A DNA stretch of 64,000 nt from RYN-111 sp963760125 (GTDB lineage Bacteria > Actinomycetota > Actinomycetes > Mycobacteriales > SCTD01), in the NCBI GenBank assembly GCA_963760125.1, contig CAVXBV010000012.1:1-64000 (forward strand), written 5' to 3'. Under the pieces are notes generated by a model. The model saw only the letters and a program-made list of their open reading frames with translations, ran no database searches and had not been told where the DNA came from. The translations under genes were made by a program, and so were the position numbers. Shown in pieces: positions 26,388 through 35,530 of the stretch (the first letter of the stretch is position 1; each line of letters starts with the position of its first letter).

Positions 26388-27225
26388 CCCCACCGGCGTG
26401 GTGCGCGGCGAGGGCCGCGCTCCGGTGGGTCTGCCGTTGTCCTCGCCGTGGAGGGCCCGCGTCCGTCGCGGCCCTGCGTCGCAAGCCCGCCCTTCGCGGA
26501 ACCACCCTTCGCAGAACCACCCTTCGCAGGGCCGCACTCGGCCCAGCCAAGCACTTGTGCAGGCCCGCGTCCTCCGCGAGGCCGGCTCCTCGTCCAGCCC
26601 GCGTTCCCGCGAGGCCGCGTCCCCCTGGGGCGGATGAGGGTGACGCGGCCCGACGCGCGTCGCCCCTCCCTCGCCGACGGCCGACGTGGCAGTGCCGTCG
26701 CCCGCTGTTCGACGGTCCCGGCCGGCTCCCCTCCCGACGGCGTTGCCGGTCGCGACCGCAGCCAGCGGCCCGGGTTTGGGGGCGGCCGGGGTCGCGCGTG
26801 GCGGGCCATCGCGGCGCGCCTTGTTCCTTCGCACGCCAGCGCGAGTGCGGGGGATGAGAGCCGCCGAGCGGCTCAAGAGTGCTGGCAATCCATCGGCAAC
26901 CGGATGAGCCGAGATAGCGCTAAGTGGTTACTACAATTAGTCGACAAGCCAGTTCCAATGGCACGGGCCAACCACATTGCTGGGGCGGCCGGTCCGCACT
27001 ATGCACGGCAGTGCGCTGCTGTTTATCGCTTTAACCACTATCCGTGCTTGGTGTCTGTCATCGAGCGGCCAATGAAACGGTAAGTCGACTTCACGATGTG
27101 ACCGGAAAGCGCGTTCTCGGCATCTCGGTGAAGTACCGAACCGGCACAGCGACACGCCGCTATGCAACTTCACTCCTCTAGTGTCTCCTCGATAGGGTGA
27201 CGAGGTCGTGAGGGAGGGCAGCCGG
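26388..27225 (+). other. 838-bp intergenic stretch with an AT-rich right half
   Basis: No convincing gene lies here. 26388-26870 is GC-rich and low-complexity, with a 15-bp triple repeat. From about 26880 to 27180 composition drops sharply (by my count 65%, 52% and 57% G+C in the three 60-base rows 26941-27120, against about 70% or more around). It contains GTCGAC palindromic patches, including AAGTCGACTT at 27082-27091. No tRNA, RNase P, SRP or tmRNA signature was seen. TAGGGT at 27193-27198 may be the -10 of aroH. It may be a remnant of acquired DNA. Confidence 0.6.
26490..26534 (+). repeat. 15-bp tandem repeat x3
   Basis: Units CCCTTCGCGGAACCA (26490-26504), CCCTTCGCAGAACCA (26505-26519) and CCCTTCGCAGGGCCG (26520-26534). 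The unit length is a multiple of three and one frame would read PPFAE repeats, but no supported gene covers it. Confidence 0.85.
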
Positions 27226-27588
27226 GTGGCGGTGCGTGCAGTGCGAGGTGCGATCCAGGTGGACGCGGATGATCGCGACGAGATCCTGACCGCGACCACG
27301 GAGCTGCTCCTGGCGGTGCTGGAGCGCAACGGTCTCGAGCCGGAGGACCTCATCAGCGTCGTGTTCACCGCGACCCCGGACCTCCGCTCCGAGTTCCCCG
27401 CCTATGCCGCACGGCAGATGGGCATCACCGACGTCCCCCTGCTCTGCGCAGCGGAGATCGACGTCCCCGGTGCCATGCCGCGCGTGCTGCGGTTGTTGGC
27501 GCACGTGGAGACGGCCCGGCCGCGCGTCGAGATGCGCCACGTGTACCTGCGTGGGGCCGCTGGCCTTCGCACGGATCTGCCTCAGTAG
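27226..27588 (+). CDS. aroH: Chorismate mutase, AroH type
   Basis: 120 residues from GTG 27226, chosen because AGGGAGGG (27211-27218) is well spaced and the family starts AVRAVRGAIQVDADD; GTG 27208 would add six residues. AroH landmarks: the active-site Arg in VRGAIQVD, FTATPDLRSEFPAYAAR, VPLLCAAEIDVPGAMPRVLR with Cys and Arg, and the late RHVYLRGA. It rearranges chorismate to prephenate, feeding the prephenate dehydrogenase encoded 2 bp downstream. Confidence 0.93.
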   Translation: MAVRAVRGAIQVDADDRDEILTATTELLLAVLERNGLEPEDLISVVFTATPDLRSEFPAYAARQMGITDVPLLCAAEIDVPGAMPRVLRLLAHVETARPRVEMRHVYLRGAAGLRTDLPQ

Positions 27589-27590
27589 CG

Positions 27591-28770
27591 GTGTCCAGTG
27601 CCCTCATCCTCGGCTCCGGCCTCATCGGCACGAGTGTGGGGCTCGCCCTGTCCGCCGCCGGCTGGACGGTTTTTCTCGACGACGTGGATCCCGAGCACCT
27701 TCGCCTCGCCGTGGAGAGGGGAGCAGGGCGAGCGTGGGGGAGGGGCTCCGCAGTCGGCCGCACCGGTGGACGTCGTCGTCGCGGCCGGCCCCCCCGGGAC
27801 GTTGGCCAGACAACTGGCGGATGCTCAGAGACTCGGACTCGGCCAGACGTACACCCATGTAGGCAGTGTGCAGTCTCAGGTTCAGCGTGAGGTTGACAGC
27901 TTGGGCTGTGATTTGTCCTCTGTCGTCGGCTCACATCCCATGGCGGGCAGGGAGCTCTCCGGCCCCACGGGCGCCGTGCTCGACCTCTTCGTCGGGCGTT
28001 CGTGGGCACTGTGTCCCTCCCCCGACAGCAGCGCTGGCGCCCTCGAGGCGGTGACCGCGCTGGCCCTCGCCTGTGGGGCGGTTCCGCTCGTCGTGGCACC
28101 AACCGATCACGACCGGTCCGTCGCATTGCTGAGCCACCTGCCGCAGGTCGTGGCCTCCGCGTTGGCGGGACAGCTGGTGCGGCCGGGAACGGGGGCTCAA
28201 CGCACGGGGATCGTTGCTGGCCTGTCCGGCCCGGGCCTCGCGGACACGACCAGGCTCGCAGCTGGCTCACCCGATCTCTGGACCGAGATCCTGTGCGCCA
28301 ACGCGCAAGAAGTGGCACCGGTGGTCCGTGCGCTCGCCGAGGACCTGCTCACGGTGGCGGCGGCGCTCGACGTCCTCGCCACCCCAAACCCTCTCACCAC
28401 GGCGAGCGGGGCGTTGCCAGAGCCCGCGGAGCGCCGCGCGGCGCGTGCGGTCGTCACGACCGCTCTGCGTCGCGGCACGCAGGGCCGGGCCACGGTAGCG
28501 GTGAAGCGGGGCGTCCGAGAGGACGGCTTTGCCCGCGTCGGCGTCGAGGTCGATGATCGTCCGGGTCGACTCGCCGCCCTCCTGGTGGATGCGGGGCGGG
28601 CAGGGACGAATGTGGAAGACGTCAGGGTGGATCACGTTCCGGGTCGGCCGACCGGCGTGATCGAGCTGCTCGTCGACCGAGGGGCCGAGGCCGCGTTGCG
28701 ACAGGCGCTCCAGGCAGCCGGCTGGAGGCTCCTGTCTGGGCCACCCCCAGCCCCCTCAGAGAATGGCTAA
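27591..28770 (+). pseudogene. tyrA: Prephenate dehydrogenase, frameshifted
   Basis: The NAD-binding start SSALILGSGLIGTSVGLALS is in the frame of GTG 27591; the rest continues in the next frame from about 27745: VDVVVAAGPPGTLARQLADA, VGSHPMAGRELSGP (catalytic His region), VAPTDHDRSVALLSHLPQVV, and a C-terminal ACT-like regulatory domain (GVEVDDRPGRLAALLVDAGR). The shift falls in the G-rich run 27736-27745; deleting one G restores a single protein. As tyrosine synthesis depends on this enzyme, a sequencing error is likely. Codons around 27836-27950 carry many more A/T third positions than neighbouring genes. Confidence 0.8.
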
Positions 28771-28923
28771 GTCGATAACTTGGCATATCGCAGCGCCAAC
28801 TCCAACCCTGAGTGTCGACAGGACGACATTCGCGAGCCAGGGAGCGCGACGTGACCTCCCCCGCTCGGTAGGCTCGCCGCGGTCGGGCGGGACCCGCAGC
28901 AGTACTGCCAGGCGCGAGGGAGG

Positions 28924-29709
28924 GTGACGGTGGAAGCGCACGACGCACGACCGACACCGCTCGCCGTGCCGGCGGCGGACGAGCTAACGCGGGTCGTGGC
29001 CCTGGACGGGCCTGCCGGCAGCGGGAAGAGCACGGTGGCGCGCGCTGTGGCTGCGGCGCTGGGCTGGCGTTTCGTGGACACCGGCGCGACCTACCGAGCG
29101 GTGACGCTGGCGGTCCTGCGCGGGCGCGGCCTGCCCGAGGGGCCCAAGGGTCCGCTCGACGCGCGGGTGGCGGCGCCCATCGCCCGCGCGGCGCACGTCG
29201 AGCTGAGCACGGACCCCGGCGAGAGCTGGGTGCGGTTGGACGGCGAGGACGTCACCGCGGAGATCCGCGGTACCGAGGTCACGGCCGCGGTGAGCGCGGT
29301 GAGCGCGCTGCCTGAGGTGCGAGAGGTGTTGATCGCCCTCCAGCGGCGTGCCATGGGCGTCGAGGGAGCCGTCGTTGAGGGTCGTGACATCTCGACCGTG
29401 GTGGCTCCGGCCGCGGCCGTGAAGGTCTACCTGGACGCGTCTGCGGAGGCGAGAGCGCGCAGGAGGGCGGGCGAGGTGACCACCGCCGATCATGATCCGG
29501 CAGCCGTGCAGGCCGCCGTCGCCGTGGCGCTGGCGGCCCGAGATGCTCGTGACAACCAGACGAACAAGCTCCAAGCGTCTGATGGTGCGGTTCATCTGGA
29601 TACGACAGCACTGTCCATCGATCAGGTGGTCGACGTCGTTGTTGCCCTGGCTCACGACGCAGGGCTGGTGGCGCCGCGTCCCGGCGACCGATCTCCGGGC
29701 TCCCTGTGA
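28924..29709 (+). CDS. cmk: Cytidylate kinase
   Basis: 261 residues from GTG 28924 (GTG 28930 possible). The P-loop VVALDGPAGSGKSTVARAVA, the NMP-binding FVDTGATYRAVTLAVL, AVVEGRDISTVVAPAA and the lid VYLDASAEARARRRAGE are all present. It phosphorylates CMP and dCMP. About 20 extra residues precede the P-loop. A possible -10, TAGGCT, is at 28869-28874. The stop overlaps the acyltransferase start (TGATG), within the tyrA-cmk-plsC-der order usual for actinobacteria. Confidence 0.94.
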   Translation: MTVEAHDARPTPLAVPAADELTRVVALDGPAGSGKSTVARAVAAALGWRFVDTGATYRAVTLAVLRGRGLPEGPKGPLDARVAAPIARAAHVELSTDPGESWVRLDGEDVTAEIRGTEVTAAVSAVSALPEVREVLIALQRRAMGVEGAVVEGRDISTVVAPAAAVKVYLDASAEARARRRAGEVTTADHDPAAVQAAVAVALAARDARDNQTNKLQASDGAVHLDTTALSIDQVVDVVVALAHDAGLVAPRPGDRSPGSL

Positions 29710-30437
29710 TGGACGAGGCGCGAGCCACGGGTGCCCGACGCCGGGCCACGGGGGAACGGCGGGCCTGGGTGGTCCTCGCCAGCCGGCCCTTCGGCTGGGT
29801 CCTGTTCCACGGGCTGTTCGCCGTCCGCGTCAGCGGCGCTGAGCACGTCCCCCGCCACGGTCCGGTGCTGCTCGCGGGCAACCACACCGGCTTCCTGGAC
29901 GGGCCGCTGGTCTACACCGTCAGCCCCCGTCCCGCGTCGTTCCTCGCCAAGAGCGAGCTGTTCGTCGGCCCGCTCGCGCGGGCGCTCGGCTGGCTCGGCC
30001 AGATCCCGGTGCATCGGGGTCGCCCGGATCGCGAGGCGTTGCGCGCGGGGCTGGCCGTCCTCGAGCGAGGTGAGGCACTGGGCGTGTTCCCCGAGGGCAC
30101 CCGCGGCGCGGGCACGCTCGACGCCGTGAACGACGGCCTCGCCTATCTCGCCCTGCGCAGCGGTGCGCTCGTCGTGCCCGTCGCGGTCCTCGGTACGGCA
30201 GAAGCGCTGCCCCGAGGACGCCGCTTCCCGACGCTGCGCGCCCCGGTCCGCGTGGTGTTCGGCCGGCCCATCTCGGTCGACGTGGACGGTGACCCGCGCG
30301 CGCGGCGTACCGTGGGAGCCGCGGCAGAGCAGCTGCGGCTCGCTCTGGTCGCCCACCTCGAGGTGGCGGCCCGGCAGCACCAGGGCACCAGCGGGGCCGA
30401 TCCACGGGTCGCAGCCCCCCGCGAGAGGGACGCATGA
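29709..30437 (+). CDS. 1-acylglycerol-3-phosphate acyltransferase-like (PlsC family)
   Basis: 242 residues from ATG 29709, overlapping the cmk stop; GTG 29706 is an alternative. The acyltransferase motifs are NHTGFLDGPL (H-x4-D catalytic pair), IPVHRGRPDREALR and GVFPEGTRGAGT; a hydrophobic N-terminal region (FGWVLFHGLFAVRVSG) suggests membrane contact. Members acylate lysophosphatidic acid or related lysophospholipids in membrane lipid synthesis. The stop overlaps der by 4 bp. Confidence 0.88.
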   Translation: MDEARATGARRRATGERRAWVVLASRPFGWVLFHGLFAVRVSGAEHVPRHGPVLLAGNHTGFLDGPLVYTVSPRPASFLAKSELFVGPLARALGWLGQIPVHRGRPDREALRAGLAVLERGEALGVFPEGTRGAGTLDAVNDGLAYLALRSGALVVPVAVLGTAEALPRGRRFPTLRAPVRVVFGRPISVDVDGDPRARRTVGAAAEQLRLALVAHLEVAARQHQGTSGADPRVAAPRERDA

Positions 30438-31768
30438 GCGAGTACGAGAGCGACCAGCCGGTCCTGGCGGTCGTGGGACGGCCCAACGTCGGCAAGTCGA
30501 CACTGGTCAACCGCATCATCGGCCGTCGCGAGGCGGTCGTGGAGGACGTGCCCGGCGTGACGCGGGACCGTGTCACCTACGACGCCGTCTGGCGCGGGCG
30601 TCGGTTCACCGTGGTCGACACCGGCGGCTGGGACCCGGACGCCGTCGGGCTGGCGGTGGCGGTCAGCGCGCAGGCGGAGATCGCCATCGCGGCAGCGGAC
30701 GCGGTCCTGTTCGTCGTGGACAACGTGGTCGGCGCCACCGACGCCGACGAGGCCGTGATCAAGGTCTTGCGACGTACCAACAAGCCTGTCGTGCTGGCTG
30801 CCAACAAGGTGGACGACGAGCGCGGCGAGGCGGACGCCGCCGCGCTCTGGAGCCTGGGTCTCGGCGAGCCCTACGTGGTGAGCGCCCTGCACGGTCGGGG
30901 GAGTGGCGAGCTGCTCGACGCGATCCTCGAAGCCCTGCCCGAGCTGCCGGCGGAGCGGTTCGTCGAGCCGGAGGGCCCGCGCCGCGTCGCCCTGCTGGGC
31001 CGGCCCAACGTCGGCAAGTCCAGCCTGCTCAACCGGCTCTCCGGCGAGACCCGCGTGCTCGTCGACAGCGTCGCCGGCACGACGCGGGACCCCGTGGACA
31101 GCCTGGTAGAAGTCGGCGGAGAGACATGGAAGTTTGTCGACACCGCGGGCTTGCGGCGAAGGGTCAGCCACGCCAGCGGAGCGGAGTACTACTCCAGCCT
31201 GCGCACGCAGAGCGCGCTCGACGCGGCGGAGGTGGCGGTCGTGCTGCTCGACGCGAGCGAGCCGATCAGCGAGCAGGACCAGCGCATCATCGGCATGGTG
31301 GTGGAGACCGGCCGCGCGCTGGTCATCGCGTTCAACAAGTGGGACCTCGTGGACGAGGACCGTCGCTACGACCTGGCCAAGGAGATCGACCGCGAGCTCG
31401 CCCGTGTCGCCTGGGCGCCGACGCTCAACGTCAGTGCCCTCACCGGCCGTTCGGTCGACAAGCTGGCCACCCATCTGCACACCGCGCTCGACGGGTGGGA
31501 GACGCGCATCCCCACGGCGCGCCTCAACCAGTGGATCTCCGAGCTCATCGCGCAGACCCCGCCGCCGGTCCGCGGGGGGAAGCAGCCCAAGGTGCTGTTC
31601 GCCACCCAGGCCGGTACGCGCCCGCCGCGGTTCGTGCTGTTCGCCAGCGGGTTCCTCGAGGCCGGTTACCGCCGGTTCATCGAGCGGCGGCTTCGGGAGG
31701 ACTTCGGTTTCGCGGGGACGCCGATCGAGGTGAGCGTCAAGGTGCGCGAGAAGAGCAAGAAGAGCTGA
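30434..31768 (+). CDS. der: Ribosome-assembly GTPase Der (EngA)
   Basis: 444 residues with two GTPase domains in tandem: VVGRPNVGKSTLVNRI near residue 12 and LLGRPNVGKSSLLNRLSG near residue 185, each with its DTGG/DTAG switch (VVDTGGWDPD, FVDTAGLRRR) and NKxD (ANKVDD, FNKWDL), then a KH-like C-terminal domain. Der acts in late 50S subunit assembly. The last residues are basic (VREKSKKS). A tRNA-Pro gene begins 43 bp downstream. Confidence 0.96.
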   Translation: MSEYESDQPVLAVVGRPNVGKSTLVNRIIGRREAVVEDVPGVTRDRVTYDAVWRGRRFTVVDTGGWDPDAVGLAVAVSAQAEIAIAAADAVLFVVDNVVGATDADEAVIKVLRRTNKPVVLAANKVDDERGEADAAALWSLGLGEPYVVSALHGRGSGELLDAILEALPELPAERFVEPEGPRRVALLGRPNVGKSSLLNRLSGETRVLVDSVAGTTRDPVDSLVEVGGETWKFVDTAGLRRRVSHASGAEYYSSLRTQSALDAAEVAVVLLDASEPISEQDQRIIGMVVETGRALVIAFNKWDLVDEDRRYDLAKEIDRELARVAWAPTLNVSALTGRSVDKLATHLHTALDGWETRIPTARLNQWISELIAQTPPPVRGGKQPKVLFATQAGTRPPRFVLFASGFLEAGYRRFIERRLREDFGFAGTPIEVSVKVREKSKKS

Positions 31769-31811
31769 CCCTGCTAGGGTCTGGTCGCTGTCCGGGGTTC
31801 GCCTCGGGCTG

Positions 31812-31885
<74 letters not shown>

Positions 31886-31991
31886 CACAGCGGACGGCAC
31901 CGGCTCCGGCCCGGGCCGCCGCCTCGTCGAGAACGACCACGGAGCGATAGTCTCACCGGACGGCCACCCAGGTCGCCTGGGAGGATCACCT

Positions 31992-32606
31992 GTGACGCCG
32001 CACGAGCCCGGTGCCGACCGGATCTGGACGATCCCCAACGCGCTGTCCATGTTGAGGTTGCTGGGCGTCCCGGTCTTCCTCATCTGGGTGCTCCGCGCCC
32101 CGTACCACGACGGTTGGGCGATCTGGCTGCTCATCGCCGCGGGGATCAGCGATTACGCCGATGGGAAGATCGCCCGGCGGTTCGGGCAGTTCTCCCGCCT
32201 CGGGCAGCTGCTCGACCCGGCCGCCGACCGGCTGTACATCGCCGCCACGCTCATGGCGCTGGTCGTCCGCGACGGGCTGCCCCTGTGGTGGGCACTGGTG
32301 CTGGTCGGACGGGACCTGGCTCTGCTCCCGACGCTGCCGATCCTCAAGCGCCACGGGTACGGGCCGCTACCGGTCCACTTCCTCGGCAAGGCGGCGACCT
32401 TCAACCTGCTGTACGCCTTCCCCATGCTGCTGGCCGCGCTTCCTGAGCGCGATGACCTGCTCTCGACGATCTTCCGTCCCCTCGGCTGGGCCTTCGCGAC
32501 CTGGGGGAGCGTGCTCTACGTATGGGCAGGCGTGCTCTACGTCGTGCAGGTCCGGCACCTGGTGCGAGCAGATCGCCCGGCGAGCCAGGAGCAGGCGCCG
32601 GCCTGA
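31992..32606 (+). CDS. CDP-alcohol phosphatidyltransferase
   Basis: 204 residues from GTG 31992, with five or six membrane helices. The family signature D-x2-D-G-x2-A-R-x8-G-x3-D-x3-D is complete in two pieces: SDYADGKIARRFGQFSRLG and QLLDPAADR. Such enzymes join CDP-diacylglycerol to an alcohol (glycerol 3-phosphate, inositol phosphate or another phospholipid in the case of cardiolipin synthase). The N-terminal IPNALSMLRLLGVP resembles PgsA/cardiolipin-synthase types; exact substrate not assigned. Confidence 0.88.
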   Translation: MTPHEPGADRIWTIPNALSMLRLLGVPVFLIWVLRAPYHDGWAIWLLIAAGISDYADGKIARRFGQFSRLGQLLDPAADRLYIAATLMALVVRDGLPLWWALVLVGRDLALLPTLPILKRHGYGPLPVHFLGKAATFNLLYAFPMLLAALPERDDLLSTIFRPLGWAFATWGSVLYVWAGVLYVVQVRHLVRADRPASQEQAPA

Positions 32607-33069
32607 CCCGGGCGGGGGCGTTCCCGACGGTGCGCCGCCGGAAGGGGCTGGACCGCGCCTCAAGACCGGTCCGGAGGGCTCAGGAGGCCCAACTATCAGG
32701 TCGACGTTGAGACCAACAGAACACAACTGACCAGCATCAGGCGCCTGTTCGGCGGGAAGTCGCAGGGGCCTGAGGGCGTACGACGGCGCACACCACGTCG
32801 GTCCGGAGGGGGTCCCCAACTCCCGCCCACCTGCCTCCCGGCCGCCGCCCGATCAGCGGCCAGCACCCCACCTGCGCCGAGCGCCCTGTGTCGGCCCCAG
32901 TGTCCTGCGTCCTGTGGCCCACGGCCTGGTGCCCCGAGGCGCTCCCGAGGGTTCGTGCTCGCCGGCCCGGCACGGCATGCCCCGCCCCGCCCGGTGTCGC
33001 CCGAGGGGCGGGTTGAGTCCTGCCGGCAGCCTGCGCGCGGAGCGCGTCCCGGTGGGGCAGGATGGAGCC
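32607..33069 (+). other. 463-bp gap before the DUF881 operon
   Basis: No supported gene or RNA family. A short AT-richer patch (about 32690-32735) could hold promoter elements but no good -35/-10 pair is visible. The open frames here are arginine- and proline-rich and look like GC-driven shadows. The end of the region (GGTGGGGCAGGATGGAGCC before ATG 33070) provides the downstream ribosome site. Confidence 0.5.
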
Positions 33070-33921
33070 ATGCCCGACGCCCTCCCGCCTGCGGTGCGTG
33101 TCGACAGATCTATGAGTCTGCTCGGCGACATGGCCTCCGCCGCTCTGGATCCCTCGTACGCGGAGGTCGCGACCCGGCGAGGGCAGGCCGGCCCGACCCG
33201 GCCAGGGAGACGGACCACGCTCGTCGTCGGCGTGGTGTGCGCCGGACTCGTCACGGGTGTCGCCGCGGCGCAGGTGCGCAAGGACGCCAAGGTCGTCGAC
33301 GGGGTGCGGACCTCCCTCGTCGCGGACGTGCGCCGCGAAACCCGGCAGAGCGACCTGCTCGCCCAGGAGGTCGCCGGCCTCCGGGACCGGGTCGCCGCGG
33401 TGCGCGCCGAGGCCCTGGGCGCTGACACGGCGGGCAGGTCCGCCGCCGCGCGCCTCGACGCCCTCGAGGTCGTCACCGGCGCAGCCGCGGTGCACGGTCC
33501 GGCGCTGGAAGTCGTCCTCGACGACGCCGCCGACGACGTCGGGGTGACCGACCGCGGAGGCCAACCCGGCGACGGTCGGGTCTTCGACCGCGACGTGCAG
33601 GACGTGGTCAACGCCCTCTGGTGGACCGGGGCAGAGGCGGTGTCGGTCAACGGCCAGCGCCTCACGGCCCAGACCGCCATCCGCTCGGCAGGAGAGGCCA
33701 TCCTCGTGGACTTCCGTCCCCTCAGCCCGCCGTACGTCATCCGCGCCATCGGCGAGGTCGACCGCATGGAACCCGCCTTCGCCGACAGCGCGACCGTCCG
33801 GCGCCTGCAGACCCTGGCCAGCCTGTACGGCGTGCGGTTCACGCTCGGGCGGCTCGAGGACGCGCTGCTTCCGGGGGCGGCGGACCCGGACCTGCGCGGC
33901 GTCCGGGAGGTGACGCGATGA
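33070..33921 (+). CDS. DUF881 family protein
   Basis: 283 residues from ATG 33070. One membrane helix (TTLVVGVVCAGLVTGVAAAQ, near residue 43) is followed by a short coiled coil (LLAQEVAGLRDRVAAVRAEA) and the DUF881 domain: ALEVVLDDA, DVQDVVNALWWTGAEAVSVN, TAIRSAGEAILVDFRPLSPP. It has the look of an anchored extracytoplasmic protein. It overlaps sbp by 4 bp, and a second DUF881 gene follows sbp; this DUF881-sbp-DUF881 trio is conserved in actinobacteria. Function unknown. Confidence 0.85.
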   Translation: MPDALPPAVRVDRSMSLLGDMASAALDPSYAEVATRRGQAGPTRPGRRTTLVVGVVCAGLVTGVAAAQVRKDAKVVDGVRTSLVADVRRETRQSDLLAQEVAGLRDRVAAVRAEALGADTAGRSAAARLDALEVVTGAAAVHGPALEVVLDDAADDVGVTDRGGQPGDGRVFDRDVQDVVNALWWTGAEAVSVNGQRLTAQTAIRSAGEAILVDFRPLSPPYVIRAIGEVDRMEPAFADSATVRRLQTLASLYGVRFTLGRLEDALLPGAADPDLRGVREVTR

Positions 33922-34250
33922 TCCCCGCTGTTGCCCTGGTCGTGGGCGTGGTGCTGGGCCTGGTGCTCCAGCCGACCGTGCCGGACGCGCTCCAGCCCTA
34001 CCTGCCGATCGCCGTCGTCGCGGCGTTGGACGCTGTCTTCGGGGCGATCCGGGCTCAGCTCGACGGCATCTTCGACGATCGCGTCTTCGTCGTGTCCTTC
34101 GTGAGCAACGTGCTCGTCGCTGCCCTCGTCGTCTTCCTCGGCGACCAGCTCGGCGTCGGCGGGCAGCTGTCGACGGGGGTCGTCGTCGTGCTCGGGATCC
34201 GCATCTTCACCAACACGGCAGCGATCCGCCGGCACCTGTTCCATGCCTGA
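33918..34250 (+). CDS. sbp: Small basic protein (Sbp/DUF1290)
   Basis: 110 residues from ATG 33918. Three hydrophobic helices: AVALVVGVVLGLVLQPTVPD, YLPIAVVAALDAVFGAIRAQ and FVVSFVSNVLVAALVVFLGD, with the family's conserved GIRIFTNTAAIRRHLFHA end. In Bacillus, sbp is encoded near ftsA-ftsZ; its role is unknown. Overlaps of 4 and 8 bp link it to the DUF881 genes on either side. Confidence 0.88.
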   Translation: MIPAVALVVGVVLGLVLQPTVPDALQPYLPIAVVAALDAVFGAIRAQLDGIFDDRVFVVSFVSNVLVAALVVFLGDQLGVGGQLSTGVVVVLGIRIFTNTAAIRRHLFHA

Positions 34251-34992
34251 GGACCGTGCGGAGCCTCGTCTGGCGCGACGGTTGCTGCGCCCGCGGGCCC
34301 GCCGGGTCGACCTCGCCGTCGCCGGCTTGCTGCTCGTGCTGGGCTTCGCGCTCGCCGTGCAGGTGCGCTCGACCGACAACGAGGGTCCGCTCACGAACGC
34401 CCGCCCCGAGGACCTCGTCCAGATCTTGGACGAGCTCGACAACCGCAACGACCGGCTCCGCCAGGAGATCGCCGCGCTGGCCGAGACCCAGCGGGCCCTG
34501 ACGTCGGGCTCCGGCGACAGTGCCGCCGCGCTCGCCGAGGCGCAGCGGCGCACCCAGCTGCTCGGCGTGGTCGCCGGAACGCTGCCGGCCACGGGGGCGG
34601 GGGTCACCGTGCGCATCACCGATCCGTCCGCGAAGGTGAGCGCTGCCGTGCTCCTGGACGCGCTCGAGGAGCTCCGCAACGCCGGTGCCGAGGCCGTCCA
34701 GCTCGAGGGCACGGCGGAGACGGGGGCCGTGGCGGCGGTCAGGGTCGTGGCGCAGACGTTCTTCGTGGACTCCGCCGACGGCATCGTGGTGGACGGCACT
34801 GCGCTCGTGGCGCCGTACCGCTTCGTGGTCATCGGGGACCCCGCGACCCTCGCCGGCGCGATGGCCATCCCGGGGGGCATCGAGGACGCGGTGCGTCAGC
34901 AGGGTGGGGTCGTCCAGGTGGACCGGCGAGATCGCGTTCGGGTGGGCGCCTTGCGGCAGCTTCAGGAGCCTCGTTACGCTCGCCCCTCCTAG
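34243..34992 (+). CDS. DUF881 family protein (second copy)
   Basis: 249 residues from ATG 34243. Membrane helix VDLAVAGLLLVLGFALAVQV near residue 30, coiled coil LDELDNRNDRLRQEIAALAE, then the DUF881 core: GAGVTVRITDPSAKVSAAVL, LLDALEELRNAGAEAVQLEG and VVDGTALVAPYRFVVIGDP. It is a diverged paralogue of the gene at 33070, probably with the same membrane topology and possibly forming a heteromer with it and Sbp. gcvH follows after 43 bp. Confidence 0.88.
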   Translation: MPEDRAEPRLARRLLRPRARRVDLAVAGLLLVLGFALAVQVRSTDNEGPLTNARPEDLVQILDELDNRNDRLRQEIAALAETQRALTSGSGDSAAALAEAQRRTQLLGVVAGTLPATGAGVTVRITDPSAKVSAAVLLDALEELRNAGAEAVQLEGTAETGAVAAVRVVAQTFFVDSADGIVVDGTALVAPYRFVVIGDPATLAGAMAIPGGIEDAVRQQGGVVQVDRRDRVRVGALRQLQEPRYARPS

Positions 34993-35035
34993 GCCGCGCC
35001 GTCCGGCGCAGCCACCCTCTGGACGAGAGGCTCCG

Positions 35036-35422
35036 GTGAACCCCGCCGACCTGAACTACACCGCCGAGCACGAATGGGTCCGGGCAGCCGGGGAGAGCCT
35101 GCGCGTCGGGATCACCGACTACGCGCAGGAGGCGCTCGGAGACATCGTCTTCGTGACGCTGCCGGCCGTCGGTACCGAGGTGACCGCTGGGCAGTCCTTG
35201 GGTGAGATCGAGTCCACCAAGAGCGTGTCCGACATCTACGCCCCCTTCGCGGGCTCCGTGACCGGGGTCAACGCCGCGCTGGACAGCAACCCCGAGCTCG
35301 TGAACAGCGATCCCTATGGCGAGGGCTGGATGGTCGAGATCTCGCCGGTCGACGGGGAAGCGGTCGCGCTGGCCGGCTTGCTGTCGGCGGTCGCCTATGA
35401 GGCTCTGATCGCCCCCGCCTGA
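35036..35422 (+). CDS. gcvH: Glycine cleavage system H protein
   Basis: 128 residues from GTG 35036. Typical H protein: YTAEHEWVRAAGE start, VGITDYAQEALGDIVFVTLP, and the lipoylation site GEIESTKSVSDIYAP with its Lys. It shuttles the aminomethyl group between GcvP and GcvT on the lipoyl arm. gcvP is in this window (38803) but gcvT and a lipoyl dehydrogenase are not. Frames extending upstream to 34685 overlap the DUF881 gene and were rejected. Confidence 0.95.
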   Translation: MNPADLNYTAEHEWVRAAGESLRVGITDYAQEALGDIVFVTLPAVGTEVTAGQSLGEIESTKSVSDIYAPFAGSVTGVNAALDSNPELVNSDPYGEGWMVEISPVDGEAVALAGLLSAVAYEALIAPA

Positions 35423-35500
35423 GCTTCCCCTCCGGGTTGGGTAGTCTGCGGGGCCGTAAAAGGCTTGATCTCAGGTGGAGACATTCAGGTCGACCTGCGG

Positions 35501-35530
35501 TTGACCCCTACCGCAGCGCGCGACTAGCGT
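35501..35530 (+). promoter_or_regulatory. Putative promoter of the FHA-ftsR operon
   Basis: TTGACC (35501-35506), an 18-bp spacer and TAGCGT (35525-35530) match the actinobacterial vegetative pattern TTGAC-N17/18-TANNNT. Transcription would start near 35537, about 115 nt before the GTG at 35652, in the 229-bp gap after gcvH. Confidence 0.55.

Noticed and set aside
26448..27083. A 211-codon open frame across the rluB-aroH gap
   Set aside because: It is low-complexity Arg/Pro sequence running into AT-rich DNA with no recognisable domain or ribosome site.
27736..27745. Programmed +1 frameshifting in tyrA
   Set aside because: No stimulatory stop or slippery codon pattern is visible; a G-run miscount is simpler.
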